From Armillaria gallica (lineage: Eukaryota > Basidiomycota > Agaricomycetes > Agaricales > Physalacriaceae): 64,000 nt of DNA. Location: assembly GCA_037576215.1 (NCBI GenBank), contig JBANDB010000007.1, forward strand, positions 5,053,001 to 5,117,000, read 5' to 3'. Position 1 is the stretch's first letter; each line of letters opens with the position of its first letter. This document shows, piece by piece, positions 37,371 through 50,686 of the stretch. The translations under genes were made by a program, and so were the position numbers. Below the pieces are notes generated by a model. That model searched no databases, was not told the origin of the DNA, and worked only from the letters and a program-made list of their open reading frames with translations.

Positions 37371-39789
37371 ATGTCGACTGCTCGTCGCCGAACAGCCCAT
37401 GCAGAGGCCATTCTTGGACCCAAGCTTCATGCGCGTCTACCTGATGTGAAAGTTCTTCTGGTTGGTGCTGGTGGAATTGGATGCGAGCTTCGTGCGTTAC
37501 TTCACTGGTCACATATTTTTCCCAGCTAATGCTGTCTACTCCTAGTGAAAAACATCGTATTGACTGGGTTTGGGAAAATTACATTGCTTGATCTCGACAC
37601 AATTGACGTGTCGAATCTCAACCGCCAGTTTCTCTTTCGGAAAAAGGATGTCAAGCAGAGTAAAGCTCTGGTGCGGATAGCTGGCGTCTTCATTTTCCAT
37701 GCTGCAATGACGCCCCATTCAGGTTGCCGCTCAAACAGCCGGGTCCTTCAATCCCAACGTGAAAATTACTCCAATCTTTGCCAACATCAAGGATACGCAG
37801 TATGACATTGAATGGTTCCAAAGCTTTGATCTCGTGTTGAATGCCTTGGATAACCTCGGTATGTCCTCAAGTTCATTTAGCGGCTCTTCTCACGAACTGC
37901 ATAGACGCCCGGAGACACGTCAATAAGATGTGTATGGCGGCCAACGTGCCCTTGGTCGAATCAGGGACAGCTGGTTACCTCGGCCAAGTACAGCCGTTAG
38001 TCAAGGTGCCCCCCTTTTATCAGACCCTTGTGTTTCGACTAACTGTGGCTCAGGACCTTACCGAGTGTTTTGACTGCATGCCAAAACCGACGCCGAAAAC
38101 CTTCCCTGTATGTACCATCCGGTCAACGCCAAGTCAACCCATACATTGCATAGTATGGAGCAAGAGCTATCTCATGGGGTGAGTGGTACAGCTCTTTGTG
38201 GCTCAACTCACTCTCAAGTAGTGACGTACTGCAGACAGCTGTTCGGTGAAGACGAAGACGCATCCGGGGAACTGGATGAAGCCGAGAAGCAGGGAGAGAA
38301 TGGTAAGCCTTTCGTCAACGGAGTTTGATTTGGCGCTCTGATTACCGTTTTCACGTAGCGCAAGAAATAGCAACTCTACGTGAACAAGCTCAAGCATTCA
38401 TGAGCGTTCGTAAAGCGCTGCGGACACCTTCAAAAGACGCCGCAAAGATGGTGTTCCAAAAGGTTATTAACACGTTGATGCCCGGCGTTGGGTACTAACG
38501 CCATATATAGATCTTTAGATCAGATATCCGAAATCTCTTAGCAATGTCCGACATGTGGAGATCGCGCGCGCCGCCTATTCCTTTAGATTTTGACGCAATT
38601 CTGGACGACACGTTTATTCTACGGCAGAACGGTTCATCGAATGAGAAGAACAGGCAAGCCAGTACTTCAAGGGCAGCTAATGGCCATTCATCCGCTATCA
38701 AAGATCAGCGTACATTGTCGTTGAGAGATAATGTTTTGCTTTTTGTATCGAGGCAAGTGGCTATATTTCACGGCTACGATTATTAGAAGTAATCGCGGTT
38801 TACAGCACGGAACGACTGGCTGCTCGTCTGCAAGCCGGCGAGGAAACCATCTCGTTCGATAAAGATGATGACGATACGTTAGACTTCGTCACAGCTTCCT
38901 CGAATCTTCGTTCTGCCGCCTACGGCATAGAGGGCAAGACCCGATGGGAAGTTAAAGGTATGTGTTATATGTTTGCACGACGGAAAGTTTAATGACACAG
39001 CCATCTTCAGAAATGGCAGGCAATATCATACCCGCTATCGCCACGACGAACGCTATAGTATCTGGCTTGATCGTACTGCAGGCTCTCCATCTTCTACGGA
39101 AGGCATACTCAAGTCTGCGGAGCGTGCATATACTTGCGAATAAGGCCTCTGTGCCTCTCAGTGCGATACGGATGTGCCCTCCGAATCCCAGCTGCGGCGT
39201 GTGCAGGGATACATACACGAAAGTGCTATGTGATCCGCCAAGAACGACGCTGGGTGACGTGGTGAAAGGTATTATGGGGGATGACACGAGGGAAGTGAGT
39301 GTGTACGAGGACAAACGGGTCCTGAGCGATCCGGACTGGGAAGACAACTTTGAGCGAACCCTCGAGAGCTTAAACGTTTCGAGAGGTAAACTCCTTGCGA
39401 TTGCGGATGAAGACGGAGAATGGGGCACTATCACCGTCGCTCTTGGATTGTTACCGTAAGTCTGGCGCATGTATTCTGCCTGACGAGATGCTGATGCTTC
39501 TCTCAGTGAATCACACCCAGCCGACTCTGCTCCTTATATCCTCCCATCTCCATTGCCCATAGCGCCTCGAAAACCCAAGCAAGTGGTGGCACCCGACTCC
39601 CCGGTGAAGATGTCGACGCTGAAGCGGCCTGCGCCTACGGATGATGATGTAGAGCCTTCGGCGAAGCGCGTCAAAGTAGACGTGCTTTCGAGTCCGAGTA
39701 AGAAGCAACGCTTGGAGGAAGATGGTATCATCATGATGGATGGTGCCAACGACCGTCTGGAAGAAGACGATATTATTGTCATTGACTGA
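37371..39789 (+). CDS. UBA2: SUMO-activating enzyme subunit UBA2
   Basis: The catalytic half of the heterodimeric SUMO E1; with Aos1 it adenylates SUMO and takes it as a thioester. The ATP site is [20 protein letters not shown], with [20 protein letters not shown]. The crossover region has [10 protein letters not shown] and [20 protein letters not shown]. The active-site Cys lies in [19 protein letters not shown], preceded by the zinc-ligand pair in [10 protein letters not shown]. The second Cys pair follows as [12 protein letters not shown]-terminal ubiquitin-fold region and an acidic tail with a KRPAP/KRVKV nuclear signal close the protein. Multi-exon, all joints in frame from 37371 to the stop at 39789. 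Essential gene in most eukaryotes. Confidence 0.93.
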
Positions 39790-40330
39790 AGGGGCCGATG
39801 TTGTTGCTTTCTTGGCGATACTATTACTTATTTGACTAATTGCTTGCTATCTGAGTGTATAGTAGTAGACGTCAGACGTCGACTTGATGTAATTCAAGAG
39901 ATTGTATCCAGACCTTTTTCTCGTTCGTGTATATTTCTTTTCTGAACAAACGCAAGCCATATCTAGCATACTACCTTTGACGACCACCGCAAGGACACTA
40001 CGCAGTTGTATTTTTTCCCACTGTGAGACTCAAACCCTGCGGTCAGAAACCATGGGTACATTACTTCAGATCACGCGGTTTGCATTGCTTGGCGCTTGTC
40101 CGTCCAACTGTTCTGCCAGGAAATTTTCCCGAAATTGTTAACCAAAACCAACTACTATCTACAGTAAAGACGGGGATTTGGGCTTCGACAACTGCAACAA
40201 TTAAAAGATAATGTAACAGACAAGTGCAACGGAGCACCGAAAAGTCATCAGAAGAAATTCATCAGAGGCATTCTGTAAATTTCAATACTGAGCTTCAGGG
40301 TTGGAAAAGAGTGTTCAAAAGCGCACCAAT
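39790..40330. other. Intergenic, convergent 3' ends
   Basis: Between UBA2 and the secreted-protein gene; nothing recognisable. Confidence 0.4.
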
Positions 40331-41038
40331 TCATAACGGCACGATGTTTAACGTAACCTTATAACAATCCGAGGGGACATACGACGCGTATGGAGAAGCC
40401 ACACTCGAGACATTATACACCACGTTATTCTGCCCACGGAACGCGTATGAAGGGCACAGAGACCACAAATCCGTGTTCCCAAACACAGCCAGAACAGCGT
40501 ACTTCCCGGATTGAGTCGTCACCGCAGAGTAACTCGTACCCGGGTTTGCGCCGTAAAAACTGCTCGTCACCCATTCCAGTTCTCCTCCACTCTGGATTGC
40601 GGTGGCATTCGTGATGGATATTCCCGAGGAGCGGTAGGCCTTGAGACTTCCCTCAGTGAGCGAGATATAAGGATAGTCGTTGTACGGAAATGACGCCCAT
40701 GTCTAGAGATCCAGATGATAAGTATCTAGGGGAAGTGTGGCCGAACGGGTACCACTCGCCGATGTCACCTCGAAGGTCGCTCCATCAATAGCGCCTAATT
40801 TCCTTTAAGCAAGGAGTTCGTATAATACGAAGCAAAGATACCACACACCATTTTGCCCGAGCACCAAGGGTGCACCCGTGTCATTCGCGTTCGGCAGCGA
40901 CGTGTTCAACGCCGCCAGAGTGAATTTGTATGAAAGGTTCGGGACTGCTGAAACGGCAGCTGCCTCCACGCCAGTAAAGAAGAGGGAGAGCAAGGAGACG
41001 AGGAAAAAGATGGATGACATGGCAGACATAACGAGCAT
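40331..41038 (-). CDS. Small secreted protein, unknown
   Basis: Three exons on the minus strand. A signal peptide (SSIFFLVSLLSLFFTGVEAAA) is followed by YKFTLAALNTSLPNANDTG, LVLGQNGAIDGATFE, TWASFPYNDYPYISLTEGSL and GELEWVTSSFYGANPGTSYS. The C-terminal part is YAVLAVFGNTDLWSLCPSYA and NVVYNVSSVASPYASYVPSD. There are several N-glycosylation sites (NTS, NDT, NAT, NVS). Two Cys near the end could form one disulphide. The family is common in agaricomycetes as small secreted proteins, with no known activity that I can name. I chose the intron that removes a stop and joins FE to TWASF. Confidence 0.68.
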
Positions 41039-41495
41039 GAGCAGAGCAATTGACGGGGTCGCCTGGGACGATCAAAGTTCTTCCTTGGAATGAACGCCTT
41101 ATATATCGTTCCGACCACTGCCACTGATGCCTGTCAATGTCTCAGCCGTAACGCAACACACGTGCCGTTGTAGATGCGAAAATTATTGTCCAGTTGTTGA
41201 TGCACGTAAAAACGTCGCACGAAGATTGCACGAAGAAGACAAAAATTTCTTGGCGCCTAAAGTGGATCGATACGTGCAGACGGACCAGTTAGCTCCAAAG
41301 CAATGCATGTATGCATATCGCAGCAAGAACGACTGAAACCCGATCAAGCCAAAGGGGCTGTCGGAAGTAAAAAAGCCTCCACATTTGCAATTCACAAGAT
41401 CTGCTAAAAGTGTGCGTATAAATCAGTACAACTGCTGAGATAGAAGGTAGATAGAAAATGTCAAGCGAGATCCTGCAGCCCGTTCCACGCCGCAA
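41039..41495. other. Intergenic
   Basis: Promoter side of the secreted-protein gene and 3' end of calcineurin; short frames only. Confidence 0.4.
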
Positions 41496-43801
41496 TTACG
41501 TTGTCTCGTGCCTCTTCAGGGGCATTGGCCGACCCGTCACTCTCCTCCCCTTTGCCAACTTCTCAGCGAGTTTCTCAACGGCGTCCCCGAGGTTGTCATT
41601 CTCCTCTAGTGTCCGCCTTATTAGAGCCTCCATGTTTAAGCCCTCGCCCTCCGCACTTCCCCTTCTACCAGGATATCTCATACTAGGTACGGGGAACGCC
41701 CCAGGGACCGGAGGCTCGAACGTCGGGATCCGCTCATTCATCATGTCAGATCGGCGTCTGGAAGAGAATCAACCTCAAGTAAGTACCGAGAAGAAGAAGA
41801 ACAAAGAAGACGGACGCGTCTGCAAAGGTTCGAATGCTCCGGCCGGCTTGTTGAACGCCCAAGGCATCAGTATGTCCCACAGCACCGCTGCTCGAAGATT
41901 CATCTCCCATTGAGAGTTCAGAGGCTGACTCTGCTTCCTCCCTATCACGTAAACGTCAGCGCCTGTTGGAATTCAAACAACCTCAAAACAAACCGAAGAA
42001 TCTGGAACACTCTCTGCATACGTCCCACCGCCAGGACCTTGTTCTTGATCTCTTCTCGCCGCTGCTGGTAGTCTCCTAGTTGTGCGGCGTCTGCGAGAGC
42101 CTGCAAGTCGCCCTCGCCCTCTGAATCCGTCTCGCCTAGCTCCTCTTCGCTGCACACGCTTAGAACGGCTAACAGCATTTCGGTAACTAAGAGTTTCAAC
42201 ACGTCATTCCTTAGGAAATGTAAAAGACAACCTACTCTTGGCCCCGACGAATGGCAGACTCCATGTAAAAGCATCCATAAAATTGGGAAGCCAATACGGA
42301 TGTGAGCTAGAATTATACTGTCTTATCGTTATGTTCTTGTTAGCATATTTCAACACTGCTCCGCGATTATGGTATACGTCCAGATAATTTGGCGCAGAGA
42401 ATATAGTAATAACCGAAGGAAATTTTTTCTGCGGAGTTTTCTTGTGCATGGTATAACTGCCAAAATATGAGCAGGGTATTATGAATGGAACAGGTCTCGT
42501 ACCCAGCATCTTGTGCTTCGTGTCCTCGTATTATTCCGAGGAGGCCAGTCCGGTCCAGAAATGCGCACGCAGCATCGTATCTACTGCACGTCAGATAATG
42601 GCGGAAATGAAACGAGCATGGAACATACGTGAAAAAGTACGAACACCCTCTGGTCTGATTGGGAAGAAAGGGGGTTCCTGGGGGTATACTACGACCGATG
42701 GCAGATGGCTCCTGCTCGTGTCCAAAATTACTGATGGGATCGGCCCATAACAAGTCACAGAGAAGTCCGCTGGAGCCCGGCTCTTCGAAGCGATTCAGCT
42801 GTAGCAAGGGGCACCGGTCATGTCGGATCTGACTCAAGGGAAAACGGACCCTTACGAACCTTGTGTATATCCTCAAGTGATATCAACTGGGGCGATATAC
42901 CACCATGAACACAGAAAAACCGGCCATCGACTACAGCGGCTAGGGGGAGAGCTTGGAATGATTGAATGCAAGCTTCGTACACCACCTGTGTGTACTTGTG
43001 AAGACCTTGATCAAACTCAGAAGCGAAGGAAACGAAATCGAGGGTGACTCACATTCTCGTTTGAAGGTAAAATATTCAGTTAAATGTCGGCACTCGTGGT
43101 TACCGCGTAGTAGGACAAATTTCGATGGATAGCACAATTTGAGAGTATATAGATACAGCAGACACTTGCAAGCTGACATCAGCGGCGCATATATGCAGGT
43201 TCATTTAGACATACCTCGATCCCGAAACAGCCTCGGTCAACATAGTCTCCAAGGAATAGATAGCAATTTTCGTTCAGAGGACCCCCGACATCGAATAGTT
43301 TCATGAGATCATACTGTTGAACGCGTCAATGAGGAGCCCTGCAACGAGTGGCACGAACGCACATATTGGCCATGAATATCACCGCATACTATCCTAGTGA
43401 GCGGAGCCGAAGACATCAGATAGTAGATGAAGACTGACTGGTAACAGGACTCTTGACATCGACGAGGTTCCTCTCGTTGCTCAGCAGCTTCGTCGCTTGG
43501 TCGAGGATATAGAGGGCCTGTGCCTCTGTTAAGCGGCCTTCTTGGAAGAAATGGTCCCTCAAAAAGTGGGGGTTAGGTTTCGGATTGCCTTGCTCATCGT
43601 GTATGAAGAACTGCTCGTCGGTCGGCTTATTCGTCGCAGGAGGCCGGACCTAGGAACTGGTCAGTGCTCGCTGCAAAAAAACAAGCGCTCAGAACGCACC
43701 GATGAAACGATTCTTTCTTTGAGGTCGGAGGGTGCAGCGAGCGCCATATTCTGCGATTGCCCGGGTATCGGCGCCAGCGACGATTGCGCATGTGGATCCA
43801 T
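41496..43801 (-). CDS. CNA1: Calcineurin catalytic subunit A (PP2B phosphatase)
   Basis: A Ca2+/calmodulin-activated Ser/Thr phosphatase. Start [19 protein letters not shown] at 43801. The phosphatase core has [67 protein letters not shown] and [16 protein letters not shown], which hold all metal-binding motifs (GDIHGQ, GDYVDRG, GNHE). The calcineurin-B-binding helix and calmodulin region follow ([18 protein letters not shown]). A C-terminal inhibitory-like part contains [15 protein letters not shown]. The end is [19 protein letters not shown] and a short basic tail. Intron joints are all in frame. Regulates stress response and growth through Crz1-type factors in fungi. Confidence 0.92.
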
Positions 43802-44818
43802 CAGTGTACAGACGCGGAGGTCGTTGTCGACCTAGCCTGGCACGCGCTCAAATATCATGTGGGCCGTATTTGGCGATGTTAGGCGCAACGAACTCATCTT
43901 TATCGTCGTCGACATCGCCGCTGGTGGCCATGGGAGTGTTTTTACTGAAGGCAGAGCAAGAGAAAGCCGCATTCTGGAACGTCTCGGCTGCGGTATTCTC
44001 CTCTGGCACGCGTTATTGCTTGGGTTCCGAGGCTGTGCATCCATCGCTGCCACGGGTGCCGGCAACGACAGGGTACAGCTAGGAGCCTGTTATTCCTCGG
44101 TATTGATGATGGTCAACAACTGTGGTGATAAGCGAAGACCGGATTATATTCCAGGCGTATGGGCGGCAAGGTATGTTTGCACAATGATGATCCTCTATGC
44201 CCTATATAGGATGTCGACGGCAGCCAGCATGTTCTTGTATAGGATATCGGTTCTACGCCATTATCGAGGGACCGGAAACGAGATTACTGTCGTGCTCACC
44301 ACTCTTTTCCTTGACATCCTTTGCTAGAAACCTTTGCTGTTGTTGAATCAACTTAACGGCTCTGCAGTACGGACGCCGTCGTGGACGAAGATAAGAGCAG
44401 GCATCCAGCAAGGAACCATTGTACTGCGCTCCATCCACCGTGCGAAAAGATTTGGACCACACTTGTCCTGAAATCTGCATATATGCGTCTATTTCTACTA
44501 TCCCCCCTTCGAAAATTCAAGGGAAGTAACACCTAGCATCCTTGTATCTCTTCAGTAAGTCATCTGAAATCTTCTATTCTCGAGGAACATGCCTAAAGAC
44601 TTGTATAGTTGTCTGCATTTCCTGGCTTGCGCCAATGCTGCTTCACTTAAAACCATGGCCGAAATTAAGCTACTCTAAGATGCTTGCTTCGGTATTGCCG
44701 CTTGTCGACCTTACACGAGATACTCACTACAACAGCAGTTGCATACAGAAAATAATATACGTCAAATGCATTGTTTTATTTGAACCAGAATCTTTGGATA
44801 GACATCATTCACAAAAAC
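43802..44818. other. Intergenic
   Basis: Between the calcineurin start and the pectinesterase stop. Frames on both strands (43857-44327, 44253-44480) carry no domain. Probably the calcineurin promoter and the pectinesterase 3' UTR. Confidence 0.4.
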
Positions 44819-46307
44819 GACGCGTCGATCCAGCTCGTCGATCCAAGCACTGTCGAAATATCCACAGCGCTATCCAAAACCTCCGAGAAGTTGGCTCGTC
44901 CAGAAGTATCAGCACCATCTCCCGTGTTGCCGTATTCAGCAAAGGTCACTTCGTCAGTACTACCATGGGATAACTATGAGCACCATTCAACCGAGAATGA
45001 TAAAGAAAAGTTCATACCGTTCATCACTACAGGGGGGAAAAGATATCAGCCAGAATGCAATCAACCCCGTCACAGGCAGCTTACCCAACATTCCAAATCG
45101 ACCATCCCTCGGACGGGACGTTGCTCCCAAGGACCGAATTTTGGAACACTACCCGGGCGTAGTCTCTCCATGGTCTCCCGAGGTAGGCATCCCCAGCACC
45201 AGTGATCTCGCAATTGTCAATAACGTACCAAAAGTCGTCGTCTGAGGAGCGTCCAGAGGCGGTGATCCATCCGTTTCCGAGAGTCTAGCAGGTATGAAGC
45301 TATGGATGCGGAAGTTTGAGGAAGAGGAAACTGACTTTGATTACGGATCCGGTTATCCAAAGACTAGGGGATGTTAGTATGGCATAGGGATGAGCAGGAC
45401 TGGAACTTACGAAGCCCTCTGACCGAAGATCTGTGATTGTATAAGTGAGTAGAAGAAGCGGTAACAGAGCGAAGCTCACAAAGTCTGTGTTACCCTCGAT
45501 GTAGGAATTAGCGATAAATTCACTGTCGAACCGATCAACAAAGGCGGCAGAAAAGACAAAGCAACTGCTCACTAGCCGACGTTCGCCAAGAGAGTATCCC
45601 TACATAAAGGTAAGGTTTGGTTACCAAAGCAGACTCTAAAGAGCGTACTGATAGCCGACAATACTGAGGCCATACCCCCCGAAGTCGGTAGCCTGGACAC
45701 TCAGAGCGATAGCTTGTTCCTTCATTTCATCCAGCTTCAGGATCCGCAAGATGGAACAAACAAGAAGTACATACGCCCTAGAGCAATAATTAGGATAGTG
45801 CATATATATAGGTCAAAAGAACGACCCACCTTGCCGAAGGAGTTTTCAATGTTCAGGTTATACAACGCAACATTCTCGCCATGAACACGGACTGTACCAC
45901 TAGCATCGTTCGAGCCTGCTTCACTGGCTCCCAAACCGTAGCTAATGGTAACAGCTGTCCACACGATTCATGAGGCCCGGTCAGACTCGGAGTCAACCGA
46001 CACGCACTATTGTCGGTGTAACTATCGTCAGTCGTAGTCTCACCATAGATCTTGACGTCATTTCTATCGATGAAGACCTGTTCTTGGTAGGTGCCAGCGT
46101 AGACGAAATACACCTGCACAATAGTTAGGCAATCACAGCACTCGAAGAAAGGCTGGAACGTACGTCGCTAGAAGTATCATCTAGTGCCTCTGACAGGGTA
46201 GAGTACGTCCCAGACGAGCCTACGGTAATAGCACCTGATGGTGGCTTGCTGTAAGCCCGCGCGCTCCTAGCGCATAGTAGCAAAGCGGTAAGAAGAGGCG
46301 CGAGCAT
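44819..46307 (-). CDS. Pectin methylesterase (CE8), secreted
   Basis: Start at 46307 with a signal peptide (LAPLLTALLLCARSARAYS). Short exons join into a right-handed beta-helix pectinesterase: SGTYSTLSEALDDTSSD, VYFVYAGTYQEQVFIDRNDV, VTISYGLGASEAGSNDASGT, EQAIALSVQATDFGGYGLSI, then GYQDTLLANVG and YIEGNTDFIFGQ, which hold the catalytic Gln and two Asp. WITASGRSSDDDFWYVIDN and AYLGRPWRDYARVVF (Arg/Trp) follow. The tail reads ERTDEVTFAEYGNTGDGA and stops at 44819-44821. The product removes methyl groups from pectin in plant cell walls. Open frames on the opposite strand at 44771-45245 are its shadow. Confidence 0.87.
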
Positions 46308-46826
46308 CAGAGATACAAGATGGGGGAAAGTTGGGATCGCTCTTTGGGCCAGGTGGCTCAGGCTGGATTTTATACGTGTCCTCAGACGCTAATCACTCGC
46401 CGGCCCGTAGTCGTCATCCTGGTTAACGAGCGCCAGAACTCGTTTGCGTCCTTTGATATTTGTGGTAGATGTTGCTATGTCACCTCTAGGTACATTGAAC
46501 CGCGTGTCCCAAAGAAACCCGTTAGCAGGAAAGCAGCTTTTCGATAACCAGAGCACCAGAGCAGTAGAATCGCGGGCCGCTGCGTGGAAAGTGAAGAGCC
46601 CGCAGATATTCCGTGAGTTTCAGGGCCTTCTTATTCCCCATCATCTCATTATACTTAGTATACTCATAAATTAAACAGTAAATATCGATGAGAGAATAAA
46701 GTTTAGCTGGAAAACAAAATGCACGGCTTCACGCACCAGTTGAAGCGGTTCGAATTGAACAAGTCTAAACGTAGTCACTAGTAGTGGATGAAAACTGGAT
46801 AAGTAACTGGATGAAATTTGAATTGA
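46308..46826. other. Intergenic between pectinesterase and retroelement
   Basis: Promoter of the pectinesterase, then repeat-like sequence leading into the retroelement. No gene. Confidence 0.4.
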
Positions 46827-49800
46827 GTGGATGAGGCCCGGCCCGAGGTTATATTTGATTTGAAAATGGACGAGCCTGAGGATCATAAGGTGCTGAACTT
46901 GGATCTCTGTGGTGATTATGGCCTTCTCCCTCTCAATGGCATTACCTCTGTCCATGCTCCCGATGGCCACGCTACTACCCTTCCAGGGCATAACAGTGGT
47001 CATACTTCATTTCAACCAGGCGGATCGGCTGTGGTGGACTATGTTATGGTGTCCTTATCTCTTTTCTCTCATGTTCAGTCGCTCAGAATCATACGGCTAC
47101 CGGATTGGTCCGACCATGCTGCCATGTTCCTGACATTGAATGTCGTTGATGGATGTGTGCCACGGCGTGCCCTTACTCCCCTCCCAATACTCTTGACAAT
47201 GTTCGCGCTGCCATCTCATGCCTGCCCTCTTCTGACGCTGACCTTTTGTTGGAAGATGTTTATCACACGTCGGTAAAGGCATCTGCGGAGGACATTGATA
47301 GTGTGTATGGACGCTTATGTACTGCCCATGACTCTCCTCCAATGTCTATTTACATCGAGTCCGCTGTTCATCGGAAATCGGCTGCAGCTGCCGCCGTTTG
47401 GGGCACCAGATTCAGTGCTTCACTGTCCTGTTATCCTCCTGGAAAACAGGTACATTCTCGTGCGATTCTGTCTGCCTTATCCCTTGCTGTGGCAAAGGCT
47501 CCACCAGATCTCCCCCTCATCATTTACATGTCCTCAGCAGAGATGATTCGTGTTATATGCTACGATGTCCCTCTGAGGAAAATGCATGGTTGGTCAAAGC
47601 CCGATGATGACCTCTTGCAGTGCCTTGTCTCTGTCCTTTGCCAGCGCACCGCTCCTGTTTCTTTTCGTGAGACTCGTAAATACACGAAACCTTCTTTGGC
47701 GTATGACGCCAGGGAAATGGCCAAGGAGGCTGTGAACGAACACAACACTTCTCATGGTAACTTCCTTGGAGAATCAGAATGTGTTATGCCTGATGTTCCC
47801 ACATCCCCACCTCCGATGTCATGTCGGTACCTCTCCTCCGTCCATGACTGTCACTTTGTGTGCAGGGTTTCGTCTTCAGTCTATCCTGAGGATCTGCCCG
47901 TCTCCAATCCTTGTGTCTTGCCTCCTCCCGAGGACGTGGATACTGACTCCGAATCTCATCGTGCACGTTCCAGAGTTCGCTCCCTAATGTGGAACAATCT
48001 CCGACAGCTTGTTGAGGTGGTATCCAACCATCAGCTGTGGTCTTTGGTCCGCAAGTGGGCCGATAGGCGTGCACGACCGTGTCCAGTGTCCTTGTCGCAA
48101 TTTCAGAACACCTTTCAGGCACGAATGAATCCACCTCCTTGCCTGCCTGATCATTTTGATATTCCTCGACGATCCTTTAATGCAAAGTTATCCTCTAGCA
48201 TGCCTCTTCGTACAACAGACTCAAGCCGTTTGAGGTCTTTCTCACGGCCGTTGTCTATAGAAGAGATCCGTAGCGCTAAGGCCCATATAAGGCGCAAAGG
48301 TGCTGCGGCTGCGGTGGGTATTGACGGTGTCAATCAGCAGGAAATCCTGGCTATACCTGATGAGGAGCTGTTAAAGCTCTTCAATCACTGCTTGGATACT
48401 AACGAGATCCCTAGGGTATGGCTCATGAGCCTTCTCGCTGCCGTACCTAAGAAAGATCGGGACTTGGCCTTGCCGGACAGTTATCGGGTTATCGGCTTAC
48501 AGTCTTGCCTACTCAAGTTTCTCACCCTGCTCATTGACCATCGTCTCTCTGAGTGGATGGATGATGTTGACGCACTCCCTGACTCGCAGAACGGCTTTCG
48601 TGCCCATAACCGAACTCATAATAACTCCTTTATTCTGCGGACTGCCATTGATTGGGCGCATGCGCACGGGAAGGTCCTTTATGTGGCATTTGTTGATCTG
48701 GAGAATGCTTTTCCATCCACGGATCTCGCGACTCTATGGATTAAACTTCAGGAACTTGGAGTAGGAGGTCCGATGTTTGATTGGGTGCGACATATGTATC
48801 GTGAAATGGACTATGTCGTCAAGTCTGGGTCCACCTGCTCCCATACCTTCCAGTCCTCGATAGGTGTCCTTGCTGGTGACACGTTATCGCCATCATTGTG
48901 GAATATGTATTTCTCTGACTTTTCGGTCCCTGATCATCCGGACGATGTCGTATGGATGGGCCGTCACGTTTCCCATATTGAGCATGCCGATGATGTTGCC
49001 CTCTTCTCCACGTCTCCACAAGGTTTGCAGCATGCACTTGATAACCTTCATTCTTGGTGTGCGGGCAACTTCATGACCATCGCCGTCCACAAAACTCATC
49101 TATGGACTTCTGTTCCATTCAATGTCGAAGATGTCCCCTCCATTTTTGTCGGGTCCACTGCTCTGTCATATGTCTACGAGTACAACTTCATCGGTATGCG
49201 CCTTGACTGCAGGGATGGCTACATATTTTCCAAGCAGATCACAGCCAATTCCGTGAAGGCGCCCACGATGAAGGATGCCTTGTGCGCGCAAATGGAGAAC
49301 AGATGTGGCTCTTTTCCTCCACGCCAAGCTCGTAGAATCTTCTATGGCCGCATTGACCCATATCTTGTTAATGGATGTGAAGTCGTCTTGGATGTCAATC
49401 CTCGGACGACGGCCTCTCTTGAAGCTGTCCTTCTTGATTTCTGGCGTCGCATTCTAGGCGTGCATGACAAGTCCATGGTTGCGTTTTTATATTCGGAGAC
49501 GGGTATGCAATGGTTTTGACTTGACCGCTTGAGCTTACCAACACGTTGTCTCCTCCCCTTCCTAGGTATTACACCTTTACCTTATCGCCGATTTCTTCTC
49601 GCTTTGCGCTATCTCCGCTATCTTCTCTTGCTTCCAGATCGCCACTACGGTCATCTAGCGATTTGTGTTGCACTCGATTTGGCGCGCCAAGGAAAACCAT
49701 CCTGGATGGCAGACCTTCTCCACGTTTTCAGCCGTCTCGCACCTAATGTTCATTTGAACTGGCGTGATACGGATGTCGAGCCTACTGATATTGATGATAT

Positions 49801-50395
49801 CATGGATGCAGTCAAACTTGCAGCATCGACGGCCTTGACAACCGTGATTGACCATTCTCCTAAGGGCCGACTTCTTCGAGGCTTCTACGCGGACATCCCC
49901 TTACCGCCATCTTTCCGGCCTTGGGTAGATAAGCCACCCGAGACCTTGTCATTCAAATCCTATTTGGATCTGCCCATTCCTGCACATCGGAAGGCCATTA
50001 CTCGTCTAGTGATGTCCTCTCATATCTTTGCAATAGAGGTTTTGCGATGGAGAGCGCGCTATAGGAAGTTCGTGCCGCGGAAATGGCGTTTGTGCCGATT
50101 CTGCATGCTGTCTGTCGAAGACGAGGTCCGTGCTCTCCTCTCCTGTACAGGACACAGTGAGCTCGTGCGCCGACGAGATCGTTTCTTGACGGAGGTCACA
50201 GCAATCATTCCCACTTTTCATGAACTGGATACTTCTTCTTGTACAGGACTCGAGCGATTATGGTTCTTGATGAGAGTTCCTGATTTACGTTACACTTTTG
50301 CTAAATATGTTCATGATGTTCTGGATTTCTTTGCTGCGGTACCTGTTTATGTACCTCCGCCCACTCTGTGGGAAGACTGTATAGATCTTGACTAG
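46827..50395 (+). mobile_element. Non-LTR (LINE) retrotransposon, 5'-truncated
   Basis: The element starts with the last part of an APE-type endonuclease (GSAVVDYVMVS, DWSDHAAMFLTLN). It then has a long reverse transcriptase region and a C-terminal domain with a Cys-rich knuckle (CRFC...CTGHSELV). The first part of the endonuclease is missing, so it is a 5'-truncated insertion. The left boundary given is where element coding begins to be readable; the true boundary and target duplications could not be fixed. No poly-A tail is evident after the last stop. Confidence 0.82.
47153..50395 (+). pseudogene. Reverse transcriptase ORF of the LINE, one nonsense codon
   Basis: One frame runs from 47153 to 50395, interrupted only by a TGA at 49517-49519. 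Reverse transcriptase motifs are VWLMSLLAAVPKKDRDLALP, SYRVIGLQSCLLKFLTLLID, QNGFRAHNRTHNNSFILRTA, VLYVAFVDLENAFPSTDL, GVLAGDTLSPSLWNMYFSDF and EHADDVALFS, where the catalytic FADD/YADD box reads HADD. The endonuclease remnant just upstream (46827-47150) is in a different frame, so a frameshift lies near 47145. Few lesions over 3.2 kb point to a fairly young insertion. The His in the catalytic box could reduce activity or be natural for this clade. Confidence 0.8.
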
Positions 50396-50686
50396 TGCTT
50401 GCTCATATACATATTCGTTCACACCCTAGTCCCTTCGTATGGATCCGATCCCGTGAGACGCTTCATAGTTACCGACACTAGGATGTCAGTCACAGCGGCA
50501 GGGTCCTGCGCGGTCTGCGATGCTACTATTAAGTAAATTAATAAGGCTTGGTAGCAACGGCGCAGAAAACATTGGCTGTTTCCTTTTTAGGGACCACCTG
50601 CCAGTGCGACGACTACTACTACTACTACTAAACTCAGAGGATCGATCGTCGCGCGTCTCCAATTCACTTTCACCCTTTGACTGATC
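50396..50686. other. Spacer after retroelement
   Basis: Retroelement 3' tail and the promoter of the next gene; includes a short ACT-repeat (about 50613-50632). Confidence 0.4.

Noticed and set aside
44771..45245. Plus-strand open frames that look protein-like
   Set aside because: They are antisense to the last exons of the pectin methylesterase, whose minus-strand reading matches the family in order.
37371..46307. MAPKK, UBA2 and calcineurin close together as a functional signalling cluster
   Set aside because: Each is a housekeeping or core signalling gene with its own promoter; proximity alone gives no evidence of joint function.
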